Shown here piece by piece: positions 48,762 to 63,232 of a DNA stretch of 64,000 bases. The position numbers were made by a program, and so were the translations under genes. The stretch spans positions 4,185,001 through 4,249,000 of the forward strand of contig NZ_CP077095.1 of assembly GCF_014268885.2 (NCBI RefSeq), in the 5' to 3' direction. The notes under the pieces were generated by a model. That model saw only the letters and a program-made list of their open reading frames with translations. It was not told where the DNA came from and made no database searches. The stretch is from Pseudomonas xantholysinigenes (GTDB lineage Bacteria > Pseudomonadota > Gammaproteobacteria > Pseudomonadales > Pseudomonadaceae). Position 1 is the stretch's first letter. Each line of letters begins with the position of its first letter.

Positions 48762-49709
48762 TCAGAGGCCGTAGCTCATCAGGCGATCGTAACGGCGCTT
48801 GAGCAGCGCGTCGTTGTCGAGCTTGCCGAGCATGTCCAGCTGCTCGATCAGGTCGGCGCGAACGTTCGCCGCCATCTTCGCCGGATCGCGGTGGGCGCCG
48901 CCCAGCGGCTCCGGGATGACCTTGTCGACGATGTTCAGGCTCTTCAGGCGCTCGGCGGTGACGCCCATGGCCTCGGCGGCATCGGCCGCGCGGTCGGCGG
49001 TCTTCCACAGGATCGAGGCGCAACCTTCCGGCGAAATCACCGAGTAGGTGGAGTACTGCAGCATGTTCAGCTGGTCGCACACGCCGATGGCCAGTGCGCC
49101 GCCGGAACCGCCCTCACCGATCACGGTGGCGATGATCGGGGTCTTCAGGCGCGCCATCACCCGCAGGTTCCAGGCAATGGCCTCGCTCTGGTTGCGTTCT
49201 TCGGCGTCGATGCCCGGGTAGGCGCCCGGGGTGTCGATGAAGGTCAGGATCGGCATCTTGAAGCGCTCGGCCATTTCCATCAGGCGGCAGGCCTTGCGGT
49301 AGCCTTCAGGACGCGGCATGCCGAAGTTGCGGCGGACCTTCTCGCGCACTTCGCGGCCCTTCTGGTGGCCAATGACCATGACCGGCTTGTCGTTCAGACG
49401 CGCGGTACCGCCGACGATCGCCGCGTCGTCGGCGAAGTGACGATCGCCGTGCAGCTCTTCGAACTCGGTGAAGATGTGGTCGATGTAGTCGAGCGTGTAC
49501 GGACGGCGCGGGTGACGGGCCAGGCGGGCGATCTGCCAGCTGGTCAGGTTGCCGAAGATGCTCTCGGTCAGGGTGCTGCTCTTGTCTTGCAGACGGGCAA
49601 TTTCATCGCTGATGTTCAGCGAGTTGTCGTTGCCCACCAGGCGCAGCTCTTCGATCTTGGCTTGCAGGTCGGCAATCGGCTGTTCGAAATCGAGGAAATT
49701 CGGGTTCAT
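48762..49709 (-). CDS. accA: Acetyl-CoA carboxylase carboxyltransferase alpha subunit
   Basis: A 315-residue subunit that, with AccD, moves carboxyl from biotin to acetyl-CoA for fatty-acid synthesis. It begins [20 protein letters not shown]. Crotonase-fold motifs include [40 protein letters not shown] and [13 protein letters not shown]. Normal length (E. coli 319). It follows dnaE by about 105 bases, the usual dnaE-accA order. Confidence 0.98.
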   Translation of the reverse strand: MNPNFLDFEQPIADLQAKIEELRLVGNDNSLNISDEIARLQDKSSTLTESIFGNLTSWQIARLARHPRRPYTLDYIDHIFTEFEELHGDRHFADDAAIVGGTARLNDKPVMVIGHQKGREVREKVRRNFGMPRPEGYRKACRLMEMAERFKMPILTFIDTPGAYPGIDAEERNQSEAIAWNLRVMARLKTPIIATVIGEGGSGGALAIGVCDQLNMLQYSTYSVISPEGCASILWKTADRAADAAEAMGVTAERLKSLNIVDKVIPEPLGGAHRDPAKMAANVRADLIEQLDMLGKLDNDALLKRRYDRLMSYGL

Positions 49710-49814
49710 AGGCTTCCGTCTTGGGTCTACGGCCAGGCGGCCGGCCGGTGGATCCGTTTGGCGCCCTACCTTAAGGGATCAGGCGCATAAAGGTCGAGAT
49801 TAAAATGCGTCGTT

Positions 49815-53339
<3,525 letters not shown>

Positions 53340-53432
53340 GGAGGATCCTGTAGCAGAGCTGAACGACAAGGGCGGGATTGTAGCGTATTGCTCTTCGCTT
53401 GCCTCGCCTCGAGGTCAGCGGTTGGTTGCCGA

Positions 53433-53513
53433 TGCATCGCGGGGCAAGCCCGCTCCCACGCCAAGCCTGTGCTGAAATCGGCTGCGTGGGAGCGGGCTTG
53501 CCCCGCGATGAAT
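53433..53513. repeat. Inverted pair of REP elements between dnaE and rnhB
   Basis: TGCATCGCGGGGCAAGCCCG..TCCCACG (53433-53460) and its inverse CGTGGGAGCGGGCTTGCCCC..GCGATG (from 53484). They are in the 180-base dnaE-rnhB spacer. Confidence 0.88.
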
Positions 53514-53521
53514 GGCGAAGA

Positions 53522-54145
53522 TCAGATCAACGAGGTGGAATTGCTTTCGCGGGCTTCCCAGGCCGCCCGTACCGGGCCGAACGAGCGCCGGTGAATAGGC
53601 GTAGGCCCGAGGCGAGCAAGGGCCTCGAGGTGCACCGGCGTCGGGTAGCCTTTGTGTCCGCCAATTCCGTAACCTGGGTAGATCAGCTCGAACGCGCTCA
53701 TCTCGCGGTCGCGGGTGACCTTGGCCAGGATCGAGGCCGCGGCAATGGCCGGGACTTGGGAATCGCCCTTGACCACCGGCGCCGCGGGCACCGCCAGTTT
53801 CGGGCAGCGATTGCCGTCGATCAAGGCCAGCTTCGGCGTGACATGCAGCCCTTCCACCGCGCGCTGCATGGCCAGCATGGTGGCCTGCAGGATATTCAGG
53901 CGGTCGATTTCCTCGACCTCGGCCCGGGCAATGCAGAAGCTCAGCGCCTTTTCACGAATCTCGTCGAACAACGCCTCGCGCTTAGCCTCGGTGAGCTTCT
54001 TCGAGTCGTTCAAGCCCAGGATCGGGCGGTTCGGGTCGAGGATCACCGCGGCAGTCACCACCGCGCCGCACAGCGGGCCACGGCCAACTTCATCGACGCC
54101 GGCCACCAGGTCCTCGACCAGGTTGAAATCCAGTCCTATCGGCAT
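53522..54145 (-). CDS. rnhB: Ribonuclease HII
   Basis: A 207-residue nuclease that removes ribonucleotides misincorporated in DNA. Catalytic motif [20 protein letters not shown] (Asp-Glu), then [32 protein letters not shown] and [16 protein letters not shown]. It starts 1 base after the lpxB stop; lpxB-rnhB-dnaE order is conserved. Confidence 0.97.
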   Translation of the reverse strand: MPIGLDFNLVEDLVAGVDEVGRGPLCGAVVTAAVILDPNRPILGLNDSKKLTEAKREALFDEIREKALSFCIARAEVEEIDRLNILQATMLAMQRAVEGLHVTPKLALIDGNRCPKLAVPAAPVVKGDSQVPAIAAASILAKVTRDREMSAFELIYPGYGIGGHKGYPTPVHLEALARLGPTPIHRRSFGPVRAAWEARESNSTSLI

Positions 54146-54146
54146 G

Positions 54147-55274
54147 TCAGCGCTCCTTCAACAGGGCGAGCACCGCGTCGGCGGCCTGATTGGAGGCATC
54201 GCGGCGCAGGGTGCGGTGAATCTGGTCGAAACTGTCGGTCTGTTGCACGCCATCCTTGAGCAAGGGCGCCAGGGTCTGCGCCAAGGCTTCGCTGGTGGCG
54301 GCGCCCTGCAGCAGTTCCGGCACCAGCAGGCGCTGGGCCAGCAAGTTCGGCAACGACACGTAGGGGCTGCGGACCATGCGCTTGAGGATCCAGTACGTCA
54401 GCGGTGCCAGGCGGTAGGCCACCACCATCGGCCGCTTGTACAGCAGCGCTTCCAGGGTGGCGGTACCCGAGGCGATCAGCACCGCGTCGCAGGCCGCCAG
54501 GGCCTTGTGCGACTGGCCGTCGAGCAGGGTCAGCGGCAACTGCCGCCCTTCGAGCATCTGCTCGATCTGGGCACGGCGTGCGGCATTGGCGCACGGCAGC
54601 ACGAAGCGCGCACCGGGCACCAGCTCGCACAGACGCTGGGCGGCATCCAGGAACAAGGCCCCCAGGCGCCCTACTTCCCCGCCCCGGCTGCCCGGCATCA
54701 GGGCAATCACCGGCCCTTCGCCCAGGCCCAGTTCGGCGCGCGCCATGTTGCGGTCGGCCTCCAGGGGGATGGTATCGGCCAGCGGGTGGCCAACGAAGCG
54801 TACCGGCACGCCCTGCTCTTCATAGAAGCGCGCCTCGAAGGGCAGCAGGGTGAGCATCAGGTCGCAGCCCTCGCGAATCTTCAGCACGCGTTTTTGCCGC
54901 CAGGCCCAGACCGATGGGCTGACGTAGTGCACGGTCTTGATCCCGGCCTGGCGCAACTTGAGTTCGATATTGAGGGTGAAGTCGGGGGCATCGATACCGA
55001 TGAACACATCGGGCCGTTCGTCGATCAACGTCTGGATCAGCAGCTTGCGCCGCTTGAGCAGTTCGCGCAGGCGCCCGAACACTTCCACCAGGCCCATGAC
55101 CGCCAGGCGCTCCATGGGGAAGTAGGAGGTCATGCCCTCGGCTTCCATCAAGGGGCCGCCGACACCGATGAACCGCACATCGGGGTGACGGGCCTTGATG
55201 GCACGCATCAAGCCGGAGCCCAGAATGTCGCCGCTGGCCTCGCCCGCGACCAGCGCAACACAGAGCTGGGCCAT
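54147..55274 (-). CDS. lpxB: Lipid-A-disaccharide synthase
   Basis: A 375-residue GT19 glycosyltransferase that joins UDP-diacylglucosamine and lipid X to form the lipid A disaccharide. [20 protein letters not shown] is the N-terminal signature. [20 protein letters not shown] and [16 protein letters not shown] follow, and the UDP-site [22 protein letters not shown] (read in parts). The ATG at 55274 lies 1 base after the lpxA stop, so lpxA-lpxB are coupled. Confidence 0.98.
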   Translation of the reverse strand: MAQLCVALVAGEASGDILGSGLMRAIKARHPDVRFIGVGGPLMEAEGMTSYFPMERLAVMGLVEVFGRLRELLKRRKLLIQTLIDERPDVFIGIDAPDFTLNIELKLRQAGIKTVHYVSPSVWAWRQKRVLKIREGCDLMLTLLPFEARFYEEQGVPVRFVGHPLADTIPLEADRNMARAELGLGEGPVIALMPGSRGGEVGRLGALFLDAAQRLCELVPGARFVLPCANAARRAQIEQMLEGRQLPLTLLDGQSHKALAACDAVLIASGTATLEALLYKRPMVVAYRLAPLTYWILKRMVRSPYVSLPNLLAQRLLVPELLQGAATSEALAQTLAPLLKDGVQQTDSFDQIHRTLRRDASNQAADAVLALLKER

Positions 55275-55275
55275 G

Positions 55276-56052
55276 TCAGCGGGTGATGCCGCGGGCGGAG
55301 TTGGCGATCGACTGGCGGAACACATCGACTTGCGGGAACTGCTTGACCAACTCGTCCAGCTCCTTGAGCGCCTCTTCGACGGTCAGGCCCTGACGGTAGA
55401 CGATCTTGTAGGCACGGCGCAGCGCATGCAGCACTTCGTCGCTGAAGCCACGACGGCGCAGGCCTTCGAAGTTCATGCTGCGCGCCTCGGCGGGGCTGCC
55501 GAACACGGTGACGTAGGCCGGCACGTCCTTGCCGATGGCAGTGCCCATGCCGGAGAAGGCGTGGGCGCCAATGTGGCAGTACTGGTGCACCAGGGTATAG
55601 CCGGAGAGGATCGCCCAGTCACCGACATGCACATGGCCAGCCAGCGCGGTGTTGTTGACCAGGATGCAATGGTTGCCGATCACGCTGTCGTGGCCGATGT
55701 GGGCATAGGCCATGATCAGGTTGTGATCGCCCAGGGTGGTCTCCGCACGGTCCTGGATGGTGCCGCGGTGAATGGTGACGCCCTCGCGGATCACGTTGTG
55801 ATCACCGATCACCAGGCGCGTCGGCTCACCCTTGTACTTCAGGTCAGGGGTATCTTCGCCGATCGAGGAGAACTGGTAGATGCGGTTGTGCTTGCCGATG
55901 CGGGTCGGCCCCTTGAGCACCACGTGCGGACCGATGACGGTGCCCTCCCCGATTTCCACATCGGGGCCTACGATCGACCAGGGGCCGACCTCGACGCCGT
56001 CGGCCAGCTTGGCCGAGGGGTCGATGATCGCCCGAGGGTCAATCGAACTCAT
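55276..56052 (-). CDS. lpxA: UDP-N-acetylglucosamine acyltransferase
   Basis: A 258-residue left-handed beta-helix enzyme, first committed step of lipid A synthesis. Hexapeptide repeats begin at [20 protein letters not shown]. Catalytic His region [21 protein letters not shown]-terminal helical domain [20 protein letters not shown]. It overlaps fabZ by 4 bases. Confidence 0.98.
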   Translation of the reverse strand: MSSIDPRAIIDPSAKLADGVEVGPWSIVGPDVEIGEGTVIGPHVVLKGPTRIGKHNRIYQFSSIGEDTPDLKYKGEPTRLVIGDHNVIREGVTIHRGTIQDRAETTLGDHNLIMAYAHIGHDSVIGNHCILVNNTALAGHVHVGDWAILSGYTLVHQYCHIGAHAFSGMGTAIGKDVPAYVTVFGSPAEARSMNFEGLRRRGFSDEVLHALRRAYKIVYRQGLTVEEALKELDELVKQFPQVDVFRQSIANSARGITR

Positions 56053-56489
56053 AGGGAACGTTCCGCGCAGGTGATCTCTGCCGAGCAGACGGGCTTGCCG
56101 TCGACCAGGGCGCGGCACTCGAACTTCCAGATCATGCTCTTGCGGCTGAGGAACTTGGCTTCCAGCACCAACTGGTCGCCCGGCAGCACCGGCTGGCGGA
56201 AGCGCAGCTTGTCGGAGCCGACGAAGTAGTAGAGGGTGCCGTCGGCAGGTTTTGCGTCGAGCATCTTGAATCCGAGAATTCCGGCCGCCTGGGCCATCGC
56301 CTCGATGATCAGCACGCCCGGCATGATGGGATGCGCCGGGAAGTGGCCATTGAAGAACGGCTCGTTGATGCTGACATTCTTGTAGGCACGAATGCTTTGG
56401 GCCTCGAAGTCCAGATCCGTGACCCGGTCCACCAGCAGGAACGGGTAACGGTGAGGCAGGTATTCGCGAATCTCGTTGATGTCCATCAT
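56049..56489 (-). CDS. fabZ: 3-hydroxyacyl-ACP dehydratase FabZ
   Basis: A 146-residue hot-dog-fold dehydratase of fatty-acid elongation. [20 protein letters not shown] contains the catalytic His. [25 protein letters not shown] (read in parts) carries the second catalytic residue. The ATG at 56489 is followed by a second ATG. It lies inside the lpx cluster, where it supplies and competes for hydroxymyristoyl-ACP. Confidence 0.97.
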   Translation of the reverse strand: MMDINEIREYLPHRYPFLLVDRVTDLDFEAQSIRAYKNVSINEPFFNGHFPAHPIMPGVLIIEAMAQAAGILGFKMLDAKPADGTLYYFVGSDKLRFRQPVLPGDQLVLEAKFLSRKSMIWKFECRALVDGKPVCSAEITCAERSL

Positions 56490-56603
56490 TTCGGGGGGAA
56501 GCCTGTAATAAGAATAGGGAGCGCAGGGGCTGGCAACTGGCGCCTCGTGCCGATGCACAGAGACGCCGGCCAGCGACTGCTCACGCTCGCTCGGAAAAAG
56601 GTA

Positions 56604-57659
56604 TCAGCCTTCTGATGTCGGCTGGCCATCCGAGGTCACGGTGTCGACACGTTTTTCCAGCTGCCCGAGACGCTTGGCCATCTCGTCCAACTGGCGGATA
56701 CGCGCGGCGCTCTTGCGCCATTCGGCCAGTGGTTGCATGGCCGTGCCGGACGAGTAGCCACCCGGCTCGGTAATCGAGCGGGTCACCATGGTCATTCCGG
56801 AGACGAATACGTTATCGCAAACGTCGATATGACCGACCATCCCGACGCCACCGGCGATCATGCAATGCTTGCCGATCTTGGTACTGCCGGAAATACCGAC
56901 ACAGGCCGCCATCGCCGTGTGGTCGCCGACCTGAACGTTATGGGCGATCTGGATCTGGTTGTCGAGCTTGACGCCGTCACCGATGCGGGTATCCGACAGC
57001 GCGCCGCGATCCACCGCGGTGTTGACGCCAATCTCGACGTCGTCACCCAAGGTGACGCCACCGATCTGGGCGATCTTGCGCCAGATGCCTTTCTCGTTGG
57101 CGAAGCCGAAGCCTTCACCGCCGATCACCGCGCCGGACTGAATCACCACGCGCTTGCCGATGGTCACATCGTGGTACAGCGTTACCCGCGGGGCGAGCCA
57201 GCCACCTTCGCCGATCACGCAGCGAGCACCGATGAAGCAGTGGGCGCCGACGGTCACGCTGGCAGCGATACGCGCACCGCTTTCGATCACCGCGAACGGG
57301 CCGATGCTGGCGCTGGGGTCGACCTGTGCGTCATCCGCCACCACGGCGCTGGGATGAATTCCCGCCACAGCCTTGGGTTTTGGATCGAACAGGTGCGAAA
57401 TGCGTGCGTAGGCCAGGTAGGGATCAGGCACGATCAGGGCGTTGCCAGCATAGCCTTCGGCATCCTCGGCCTTGAGCAGCACCGCGCTGGCCTGGCTCTC
57501 GTCCAGGAATTTGCGGTACTGCTTGTTGGCCAGGAAGCTCAACTGACCGTGGCCGGCCTCCTGCAAGGTGGCCAGCCCGGTGATTTCCAGCGCCTCGGGG
57601 CCCTTGAGGCTGGCCCCGAGGGCCTCGGCCAGTTGGCCGAGTGTCATCGTCACGGTCAT
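56604..57659 (-). CDS. lpxD: UDP-3-O-(3-hydroxyacyl)glucosamine N-acyltransferase
   Basis: A 351-residue enzyme that adds the second hydroxyacyl chain in lipid A synthesis. N-terminal uridine-binding domain (1-100) with [20 protein letters not shown]. Left-handed beta-helix with hexapeptides ([20 protein letters not shown]). Catalytic His near [22 protein letters not shown]-terminal coiled coil ends the protein. It starts 1 base after the skp stop. Confidence 0.97.
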   Translation of the reverse strand: MTVTMTLGQLAEALGASLKGPEALEITGLATLQEAGHGQLSFLANKQYRKFLDESQASAVLLKAEDAEGYAGNALIVPDPYLAYARISHLFDPKPKAVAGIHPSAVVADDAQVDPSASIGPFAVIESGARIAASVTVGAHCFIGARCVIGEGGWLAPRVTLYHDVTIGKRVVIQSGAVIGGEGFGFANEKGIWRKIAQIGGVTLGDDVEIGVNTAVDRGALSDTRIGDGVKLDNQIQIAHNVQVGDHTAMAACVGISGSTKIGKHCMIAGGVGMVGHIDVCDNVFVSGMTMVTRSITEPGGYSSGTAMQPLAEWRKSAARIRQLDEMAKRLGQLEKRVDTVTSDGQPTSEG

Positions 57660-57660
57660 A

Positions 57661-58164
57661 TCAACGCGCTTGGTTCATACGCTCGATCACCTGGCGGGTG
57701 ATGTCGTACTGCGGTTTGACATCGATTACCGCGCCACGCTCGAGTACCAGGTCAAAGCCACCCTTCTTGATGACTTCTTCCACGGCGCCATCGAGCTTCG
57801 GCTTGAGCTGCTTGAGCATGTCACGGTCGGCCACGGCCTTGGCTTCGTTGAGTTCCTTGGACTGGAACTGGAAGTCACGGGCCTTTTGCTTGAACTCAAG
57901 CTCCAGACGCTCGCGCTCTGGCTGAGGCATCTTGTCGCCGCCTTTGATCAGGCGGTCCTGGATGCCCTTGGCGCTGCTTTCCAGGCCCTTGAGCTTGGTC
58001 AGTTGCGGGCCGAATTTTTTCTCGGCGTCGACGGCGTACTTCTTGGCCGCGTCGGATTCCAGCAGCGCCATCTGATAGTTCAGCACGGCGACCTTCATTT
58101 CGGCGAAAGCCGGGGTGGCGACCAGCGCCGCGGCCACGAGGGCCAGTTGAGTCAACTTACGCAC
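57661..58164 (-). CDS. skp: Periplasmic chaperone Skp/OmpH
   Basis: A 167-residue chaperone that holds unfolded outer-membrane proteins. Signal peptide [20 protein letters not shown], cleaved at AFA-E. The helical arms include [20 protein letters not shown]. The C-terminal domain ([20 protein letters not shown]) ends with VIERMNQAR. It is located between bamA and lpxD as in most gammaproteobacteria. Confidence 0.95.
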   Translation of the reverse strand: MRKLTQLALVAAALVATPAFAEMKVAVLNYQMALLESDAAKKYAVDAEKKFGPQLTKLKGLESSAKGIQDRLIKGGDKMPQPERERLELEFKQKARDFQFQSKELNEAKAVADRDMLKQLKPKLDGAVEEVIKKGGFDLVLERGAVIDVKPQYDITRQVIERMNQAR

Positions 58165-58208
58165 GATGCACTCCTGGATAATCCGTTGTCGTTATGCAAG
58201 GGCCGACC

Positions 58209-60569
58209 TTAGAAGGTCTGGCCCAGAGAGAATTGGAACACTTGCGTGTCGGCGTCGTCCGGCTTCTTGATCGGCATCGCCAGGCTGAAGCTCAACGGGC
58301 CCAGCGCGGTGATCCAGGTCACGCCCAGACCGACGGAGCTGGCCATGTCCGAGAAACCGACCTTGGTGCAATCGGGCTTGGAACCGCAATTGGTGTCGAA
58401 CACGTTACCCACATCCCAGAACACGGAAGTGCGCAGCGAGCGCTGGTCCTTGACGAACGGCAACGGGAACAGCAGCTCGACACCACCCTGGACGAGGACG
58501 TTACCACCGAACGGCAGCGGATCCTGGTCCGGGTCGGCGATGGTGCCCTGGTTACCGGTAACGGCGGCACCGCGGCTCGGCGTACTGCGTGGGCCGAGGG
58601 TGCTGTCCTTGAAGCCGCGTACGGAGTTGAAGCCGCCCGCGTAGTAGTTTTCATAGAACGGCAGGCCAGAGGTCGAGCCGAAACCATCACCATAGCCCAG
58701 TTCGGTGTGCAGGCGCAGGGTGTAGTCGTTGTTGATTGGCTTGAACAGCTGGCCACGGTAGTCGAGCTTGTAGAACGACAGGTCGCTGCCCGGCACGGTG
58801 GTTTCCAGGGTCAGGCTCTGCGAGTGACCACGGGTAGCCAGCACGCCCTTGTTCAGGGTCGACTCGGACCAGCCGATCGAGGCCTTGAAGTTCAGGAAGC
58901 TGTCGCCTTCGTCCTGGATGAACTTGAAGATCTCATCGACGGTGTAGCGCCCGGTCTTCAGTTTGTCCTGCTGCACGGTCAGGCCGTAGGTCAGGCGCGA
59001 GGTTTCGCTGATCGGGTAGCCGAGGCTGACGCCGGCACCGAGGCTGTCCACCGCATAGCTGGCCACGTCAACGTCGAGGTCGTCGTAGTCGGTGCTGCGA
59101 TAGAAGGCGTTGTAGCCCAGGCTCACACCGTCGGCGGTGAAGTAGGGGTCGACGAAGCCGAAGTTGTAGCGGGTCTGGTATTCCGAACGGGTCAGGCCGA
59201 TGGAGACCTTGTTACCCGAACCCAGGAAGTTGCTCTGGCTGATCGAGCCACCGAGGATCAAGCCGGCGCTCTGGGCGAAGCCGACGCTGGCGGTGATCGA
59301 ACCGGAAGCCTGCTCCTCGACGCTGTAGTTGACGTCGACCTGGTCGTCGGTGCCTGGCACCGGCGGGGTCTCGACGTTGACTTCCTTGAAGAAGCCCAGG
59401 CGCTCGAGGCGGGTCTTGGATTGGTCGATCAGGTAGGTCGAGGCCCAGCCGCCTTCCATCTGGCGCATCTCGCGACGCAGCACCTGGTCTTCGGTCTTGG
59501 TGTTGCCGCGGTAGTTGATGCGGTTGACGTAGGCGCGCTTGCCCGGGTCGACGACGAACATGATATCGACGGTGTGGTCTTCGTCGTGCGCCTGCGGCAC
59601 GCCGTTGACGTTGGCGAAGGTGTAGCCTTCGTTACCCAGGCGACGGGTGATCAGGTCGGACGTGGTGGTCATCACCTTGCGCGAGAACACCTGGCCCGGC
59701 TGTACCAGCAGCAGCGACTTGACCTGGTCTTCCGGCACCTTGAGGTCACCGGACAGCTTCACGTCGCGAACGGTGTACTTCTCGCCTTCGTTGATGTTGA
59801 CGGTGATGTAGACGTGCTTCTTGTCCGGGGTGATCGACACCTGGGTGGAAGCGATGTCCATGTTGATGTAGCCACGGTCCAAGTAGTAGGAACGCAGGCG
59901 CTCCAGGTCACCGGAGAGTTTTTCACGGGCGTACTTGTCGTCGTTCTTGAAGAACGACAGCCAGTTGGTGGTCTTGAGCTCGAACAGCTGGCCAAGGGTC
60001 TCGTCGTCGAAGACCGTGTTGCCCACCACGTTGATGTGCTGGATCGCGGCCACGGTGCCTTCGTTGATCTTGATCTTCAGGCCGACGCGGTTGCGCGGCT
60101 GCGGCACGACCTCGGCGTCGACCTCGGCCGAGTAGCGGCCCTGGGCCACGTACTGGCGCTGCAGTTCGTTACGCACGCCTTCGAGGGTCGCGCGCTGGAA
60201 GATCTCGCCTTCGGCCAGGCCCGACTGCTTCAGGCCTTTCATCAGGTCTTCGGTGCTGATCGCCTTGTTGCCTTCGATCTCGATGCTCGACACCGACGGG
60301 CGCTCGACCACGTTGATGATCAGGACATTGCCGTCGCGGTTCAGCTGGATGTCCTGGAAGAAGCCGGTCTTGAACAGCGAGCGGGTCGAATCGACCAGGC
60401 GGCGGTCGTCGACCTGGTCGCCGACGTTCAGCGGCAAGGCGCCGAACACGCTGCCGGCGGAGACCCGCTGCAAGCCGTTGACACGAATATCGGAGATGGT
60501 GAAGGACTCGGCGTGAACTTCAGCGATCATCAGTGCGGAGAGCACCGCAGTTAGCAGCAGACGTTTCAT
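58209..60569 (-). CDS. bamA: Outer membrane protein assembly factor BamA
   Basis: A 786-residue Omp85 protein, the core of the BAM complex. Signal peptide MKRLLLTAVLSALMIAEVHA. Five POTRA domains cover about 22-420 (FTISDIRVNGLQRVSAGSVF; SVSSIEIEGNKAISTEDLMK). The C-terminal 16-strand barrel includes VRGFKDSTLGPRS, a VRGF lid-lock motif, and ends FSLGQTF with the terminal Phe. Upstream gap to rseP is 77 bases. Confidence 0.98.
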   Translation of the reverse strand: MKRLLLTAVLSALMIAEVHAESFTISDIRVNGLQRVSAGSVFGALPLNVGDQVDDRRLVDSTRSLFKTGFFQDIQLNRDGNVLIINVVERPSVSSIEIEGNKAISTEDLMKGLKQSGLAEGEIFQRATLEGVRNELQRQYVAQGRYSAEVDAEVVPQPRNRVGLKIKINEGTVAAIQHINVVGNTVFDDETLGQLFELKTTNWLSFFKNDDKYAREKLSGDLERLRSYYLDRGYINMDIASTQVSITPDKKHVYITVNINEGEKYTVRDVKLSGDLKVPEDQVKSLLLVQPGQVFSRKVMTTTSDLITRRLGNEGYTFANVNGVPQAHDEDHTVDIMFVVDPGKRAYVNRINYRGNTKTEDQVLRREMRQMEGGWASTYLIDQSKTRLERLGFFKEVNVETPPVPGTDDQVDVNYSVEEQASGSITASVGFAQSAGLILGGSISQSNFLGSGNKVSIGLTRSEYQTRYNFGFVDPYFTADGVSLGYNAFYRSTDYDDLDVDVASYAVDSLGAGVSLGYPISETSRLTYGLTVQQDKLKTGRYTVDEIFKFIQDEGDSFLNFKASIGWSESTLNKGVLATRGHSQSLTLETTVPGSDLSFYKLDYRGQLFKPINNDYTLRLHTELGYGDGFGSTSGLPFYENYYAGGFNSVRGFKDSTLGPRSTPSRGAAVTGNQGTIADPDQDPLPFGGNVLVQGGVELLFPLPFVKDQRSLRTSVFWDVGNVFDTNCGSKPDCTKVGFSDMASSVGLGVTWITALGPLSFSLAMPIKKPDDADTQVFQFSLGQTF

Positions 60570-60646
60570 GAAGTCCTTTTATTCCAACTGGCAATAAACA
60601 ACCCGCCGCGGCAAGGCGGCAGGTTTTCGCGATTGAGCGAAGCTTT

Positions 60647-61999
60647 TTATAGTCGACCCAGATCGTTGATCAGGGCGAGCAACATCACCCCGACGACCAA
60701 ACTGATACCGATCTGGACCCCCCAACCCTGCACCCGATCCGAGAGCGGACGACCGCGCGCCCACTCGATCAGGTAAAACAGCAAATGCCCCCCATCCAGT
60801 ACTGGGATGGGCAGCAAGTTCAGAACCCCCAGGCTTATGCTCAGATAGGCCAGGAAATTCAGGAAATCCCCGACGCCCGACTGGGCTGAAGCGCCCGCCA
60901 CTTTAGCAATGGTTATCGGTCCGCTCAAGTTTTTTACCGAGAGCTCCCCGAACAGCATTTTCTTCAGCGATTCGAGGGTCAGGACGCTCATGTTCCAGGT
61001 GCGGGAAAGCCCCTCGCCAACCGCTTCCAACGGCCCATAGCTGACCTCGCGAAGCATCTGCGCCGGCCACTGCGTGGCCTTGACGCCCGCCCCCAGGTAG
61101 CCACCGGAGGCCTGCCCTTCGCCCTTGCGGGCCAGCGTCACCGGCACCTCGAGCGTGGCGCCGTCACGCTCGACACGCAGGCTCACCTGGCGCTCCGGGC
61201 GGGCGCGCACCGCGTCGACCACTTGCTGCCAGTCGGCCAGGGCCACGCCGTCCAGGGCCAGCAGCTTGTCGCCGGTCTTCAGCCCAGCGGCCGCCGCCGG
61301 CCCCTTGGGATCGATCTCGGCCAGTACCGGCGCGACCGCCGGGCGCCATGGGCGCAGGCCAAGGGACTGGATCGGATCGGGCTCATCGACACCCTTGAGC
61401 CAGTGGCTAAGCTGGATGTCATGCTGGCGCTCGCTGGTCGCGCCCTCGTCGATCACCCCCACCCGCAGGGTGCCGCTCTCGCCAAGGCGGCGCACCAGTT
61501 GCAAGTTGACCGCAGACCAACCGGTGGTCGGCTCGCCATCGATGGAAACAATTTCCTGGCCAACATTCAGACCGGCGGTTGCCGCCAGGCTGCCCGCCTC
61601 CACCGCGCCGATGACCGGTCGCACCTGCTGCGAACCGAGCATGGCGACCACCCAGAAGAACAGGATGGCAAGCAGGAAGTTGGCGATCGGACCGGCGGCG
61701 ACAATGGCGATGCGCTGGCGCACCGACTTGCGATTGAACGCTTGTTCGAGCAGCGCAGGTGGCACATCGCCCTCGCGCTCGTCGAGCATCTTGACGTAGC
61801 CGCCCAGGGGAATCGCCGCGACTACGAATTCGGTGCCCTGGCGGTCATGCCAGCGCAGCAGCGGTGTGCCGAAGCCCACCGAGAAACGCAGCACCTTGAC
61901 CCCGCAACGCCGCGCCACCCAGAAGTGGCCGAACTCGTGGAAGGTGACCAGCACACCCAACGCAATCAGGGTACCGATGATCATGTAGAGCGCAGTCAT
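60647..61999 (-). CDS. rseP: Regulated intramembrane zinc protease RseP
   Basis: A 450-residue site-2 protease that cleaves the anti-sigma factor MucA/RseA to activate AlgU/sigma-E, and removes leftover signal peptides. Zinc motif TFHEFGHFWVARRCG. Two PDZ domains, with VRPVIGAVEAGSLAATAGLN and AEIDPKGPAAAAGLKTGDKL. The conserved LDG site is NLLPIPVLDGGHLLFYLIEW. The ATG at 61999 gives the usual N-terminus. It sits between dxr and bamA. Confidence 0.97.
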   Translation of the reverse strand: MTALYMIIGTLIALGVLVTFHEFGHFWVARRCGVKVLRFSVGFGTPLLRWHDRQGTEFVVAAIPLGGYVKMLDEREGDVPPALLEQAFNRKSVRQRIAIVAAGPIANFLLAILFFWVVAMLGSQQVRPVIGAVEAGSLAATAGLNVGQEIVSIDGEPTTGWSAVNLQLVRRLGESGTLRVGVIDEGATSERQHDIQLSHWLKGVDEPDPIQSLGLRPWRPAVAPVLAEIDPKGPAAAAGLKTGDKLLALDGVALADWQQVVDAVRARPERQVSLRVERDGATLEVPVTLARKGEGQASGGYLGAGVKATQWPAQMLREVSYGPLEAVGEGLSRTWNMSVLTLESLKKMLFGELSVKNLSGPITIAKVAGASAQSGVGDFLNFLAYLSISLGVLNLLPIPVLDGGHLLFYLIEWARGRPLSDRVQGWGVQIGISLVVGVMLLALINDLGRL

Positions 62000-62041
62000 G
62001 TCCAATCTCCGGGTGACGGTCGGCGGAGCCGGCCGCTGGCG

Positions 62042-63232
62042 TCAGCGGCCGTGGCGCCGCAACCACTCCCGGGACAGTTCCCGGGCACGTTGGTCGGCGG
62101 CGAACACCGCCTCGAGCGTGGGCAGTGCGACCACCGGTTCCTGATCGAGTACCTGCTCGATCATACTCGCGATCTCCGGGAAGCGGATGCGCCCACCCAG
62201 GAACGCCTCCACTGCCACTTCGTTGGCGGCGTTGAGCACCGCCGGCGCACTGTTGCCTGCCTCGGCAGCCTGACGCGCCAGGCGCAGGCAAGGGAAGCGC
62301 TGTTCGTCGGGGGCCTGGAAATCCAGACGGGCGATGGCGAACAGGTCCAGCGGCGCGACGCCCGAATCGATACGCTCCGGCCAGGCCAGGGCGTTGGAAA
62401 TCGGCGTGCGCATGTCCGGGTTGCCCAGCTGGGCGAGCACCGAACCGTCGATGTAGTCGACCAACGAGTGAATGACGCTCTGCGGGTGCACCACCACTTC
62501 CACCTGCGACGGCTTGGCATCGAACAACCAGCACGCCTCGATCAGTTCCAGGCCCTTGTTGAGCATGCTCGCCGAATCGACGGAAATTTTCCGGCCCATG
62601 GACCAGTTGGGGTGGGCGCACGCCTGCTCGGGCGTGACATTCAGCAACGCCTCGGCCGGGGTATCGCGGAACGGGCCACCGGAGGCGGTCAGCAGGATCC
62701 GCCGCACCCCCACGTTACCCAGGCCACGGGCGAAGTCGCCAGGCATGCACTGGAAGATCGCGTTGTGCTCGCTGTCGATTGGCAACAGCACCGAACCACT
62801 GCGGCGTACCGCATCCATGAACAAGGCCCCGGACATCACCAGGGCCTCCTTGTTGGCCAGCAGTACCTTCTTGCCCGCCTCGACTGCCGCCAGGGTCGAA
62901 CCCAGGCCGGCAGCGCCGACAATGGCCGCCATCACCGCATCCACTTCCGACGCAGCGGCCACTTGGCAGAGCCCGGCCTCGCCTTCCAGCACCTCGGTGG
63001 CACAACCTGCCGCCGCCAGGCCTTCACGCAAGCGTGCCGCAGCCTCGGCGCTCGGCACCACGGCAAATACCGGGCGGTGACGCACGCACAGGGCCAGCAG
63101 TTCGTCGATGCGCGAATAGCCGCTCAGGGCGAACACCTGATAACGATCAGGGTGCCGGGCAATGACGTCCAGCGTGCTCAGGCCAATGGAGCCGGTGGCC
63201 CCAAGCACGGTTATGCGTTGCACGGCACTCAC
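62042..63232 (-). CDS. dxr: 1-deoxy-D-xylulose 5-phosphate reductoisomerase
   Basis: A 396-residue MEP-pathway enzyme. NADPH-binding start [20 protein letters not shown], then [16 protein letters not shown]. Metal and substrate motifs include [27 protein letters not shown] and [20 protein letters not shown]. The GTG at 63232 overlaps the cdsA stop (GTGA) and is chosen over an upstream GTG because of this coupling and family length. Confidence 0.95.
   Translation of the reverse strand: MSAVQRITVLGATGSIGLSTLDVIARHPDRYQVFALSGYSRIDELLALCVRHRPVFAVVPSAEAAARLREGLAAAGCATEVLEGEAGLCQVAAASEVDAVMAAIVGAAGLGSTLAAVEAGKKVLLANKEALVMSGALFMDAVRRSGSVLLPIDSEHNAIFQCMPGDFARGLGNVGVRRILLTASGGPFRDTPAEALLNVTPEQACAHPNWSMGRKISVDSASMLNKGLELIEACWLFDAKPSQVEVVVHPQSVIHSLVDYIDGSVLAQLGNPDMRTPISNALAWPERIDSGVAPLDLFAIARLDFQAPDEQRFPCLRLARQAAEAGNSAPAVLNAANEVAVEAFLGGRIRFPEIASMIEQVLDQEPVVALPTLEAVFAADQRARELSREWLRRHGR

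Noticed and set aside
58194..60554. 786-codon plus-strand open frame opposite bamA
   Set aside because: Mirror of BamA codons, with no signal peptide or domain.
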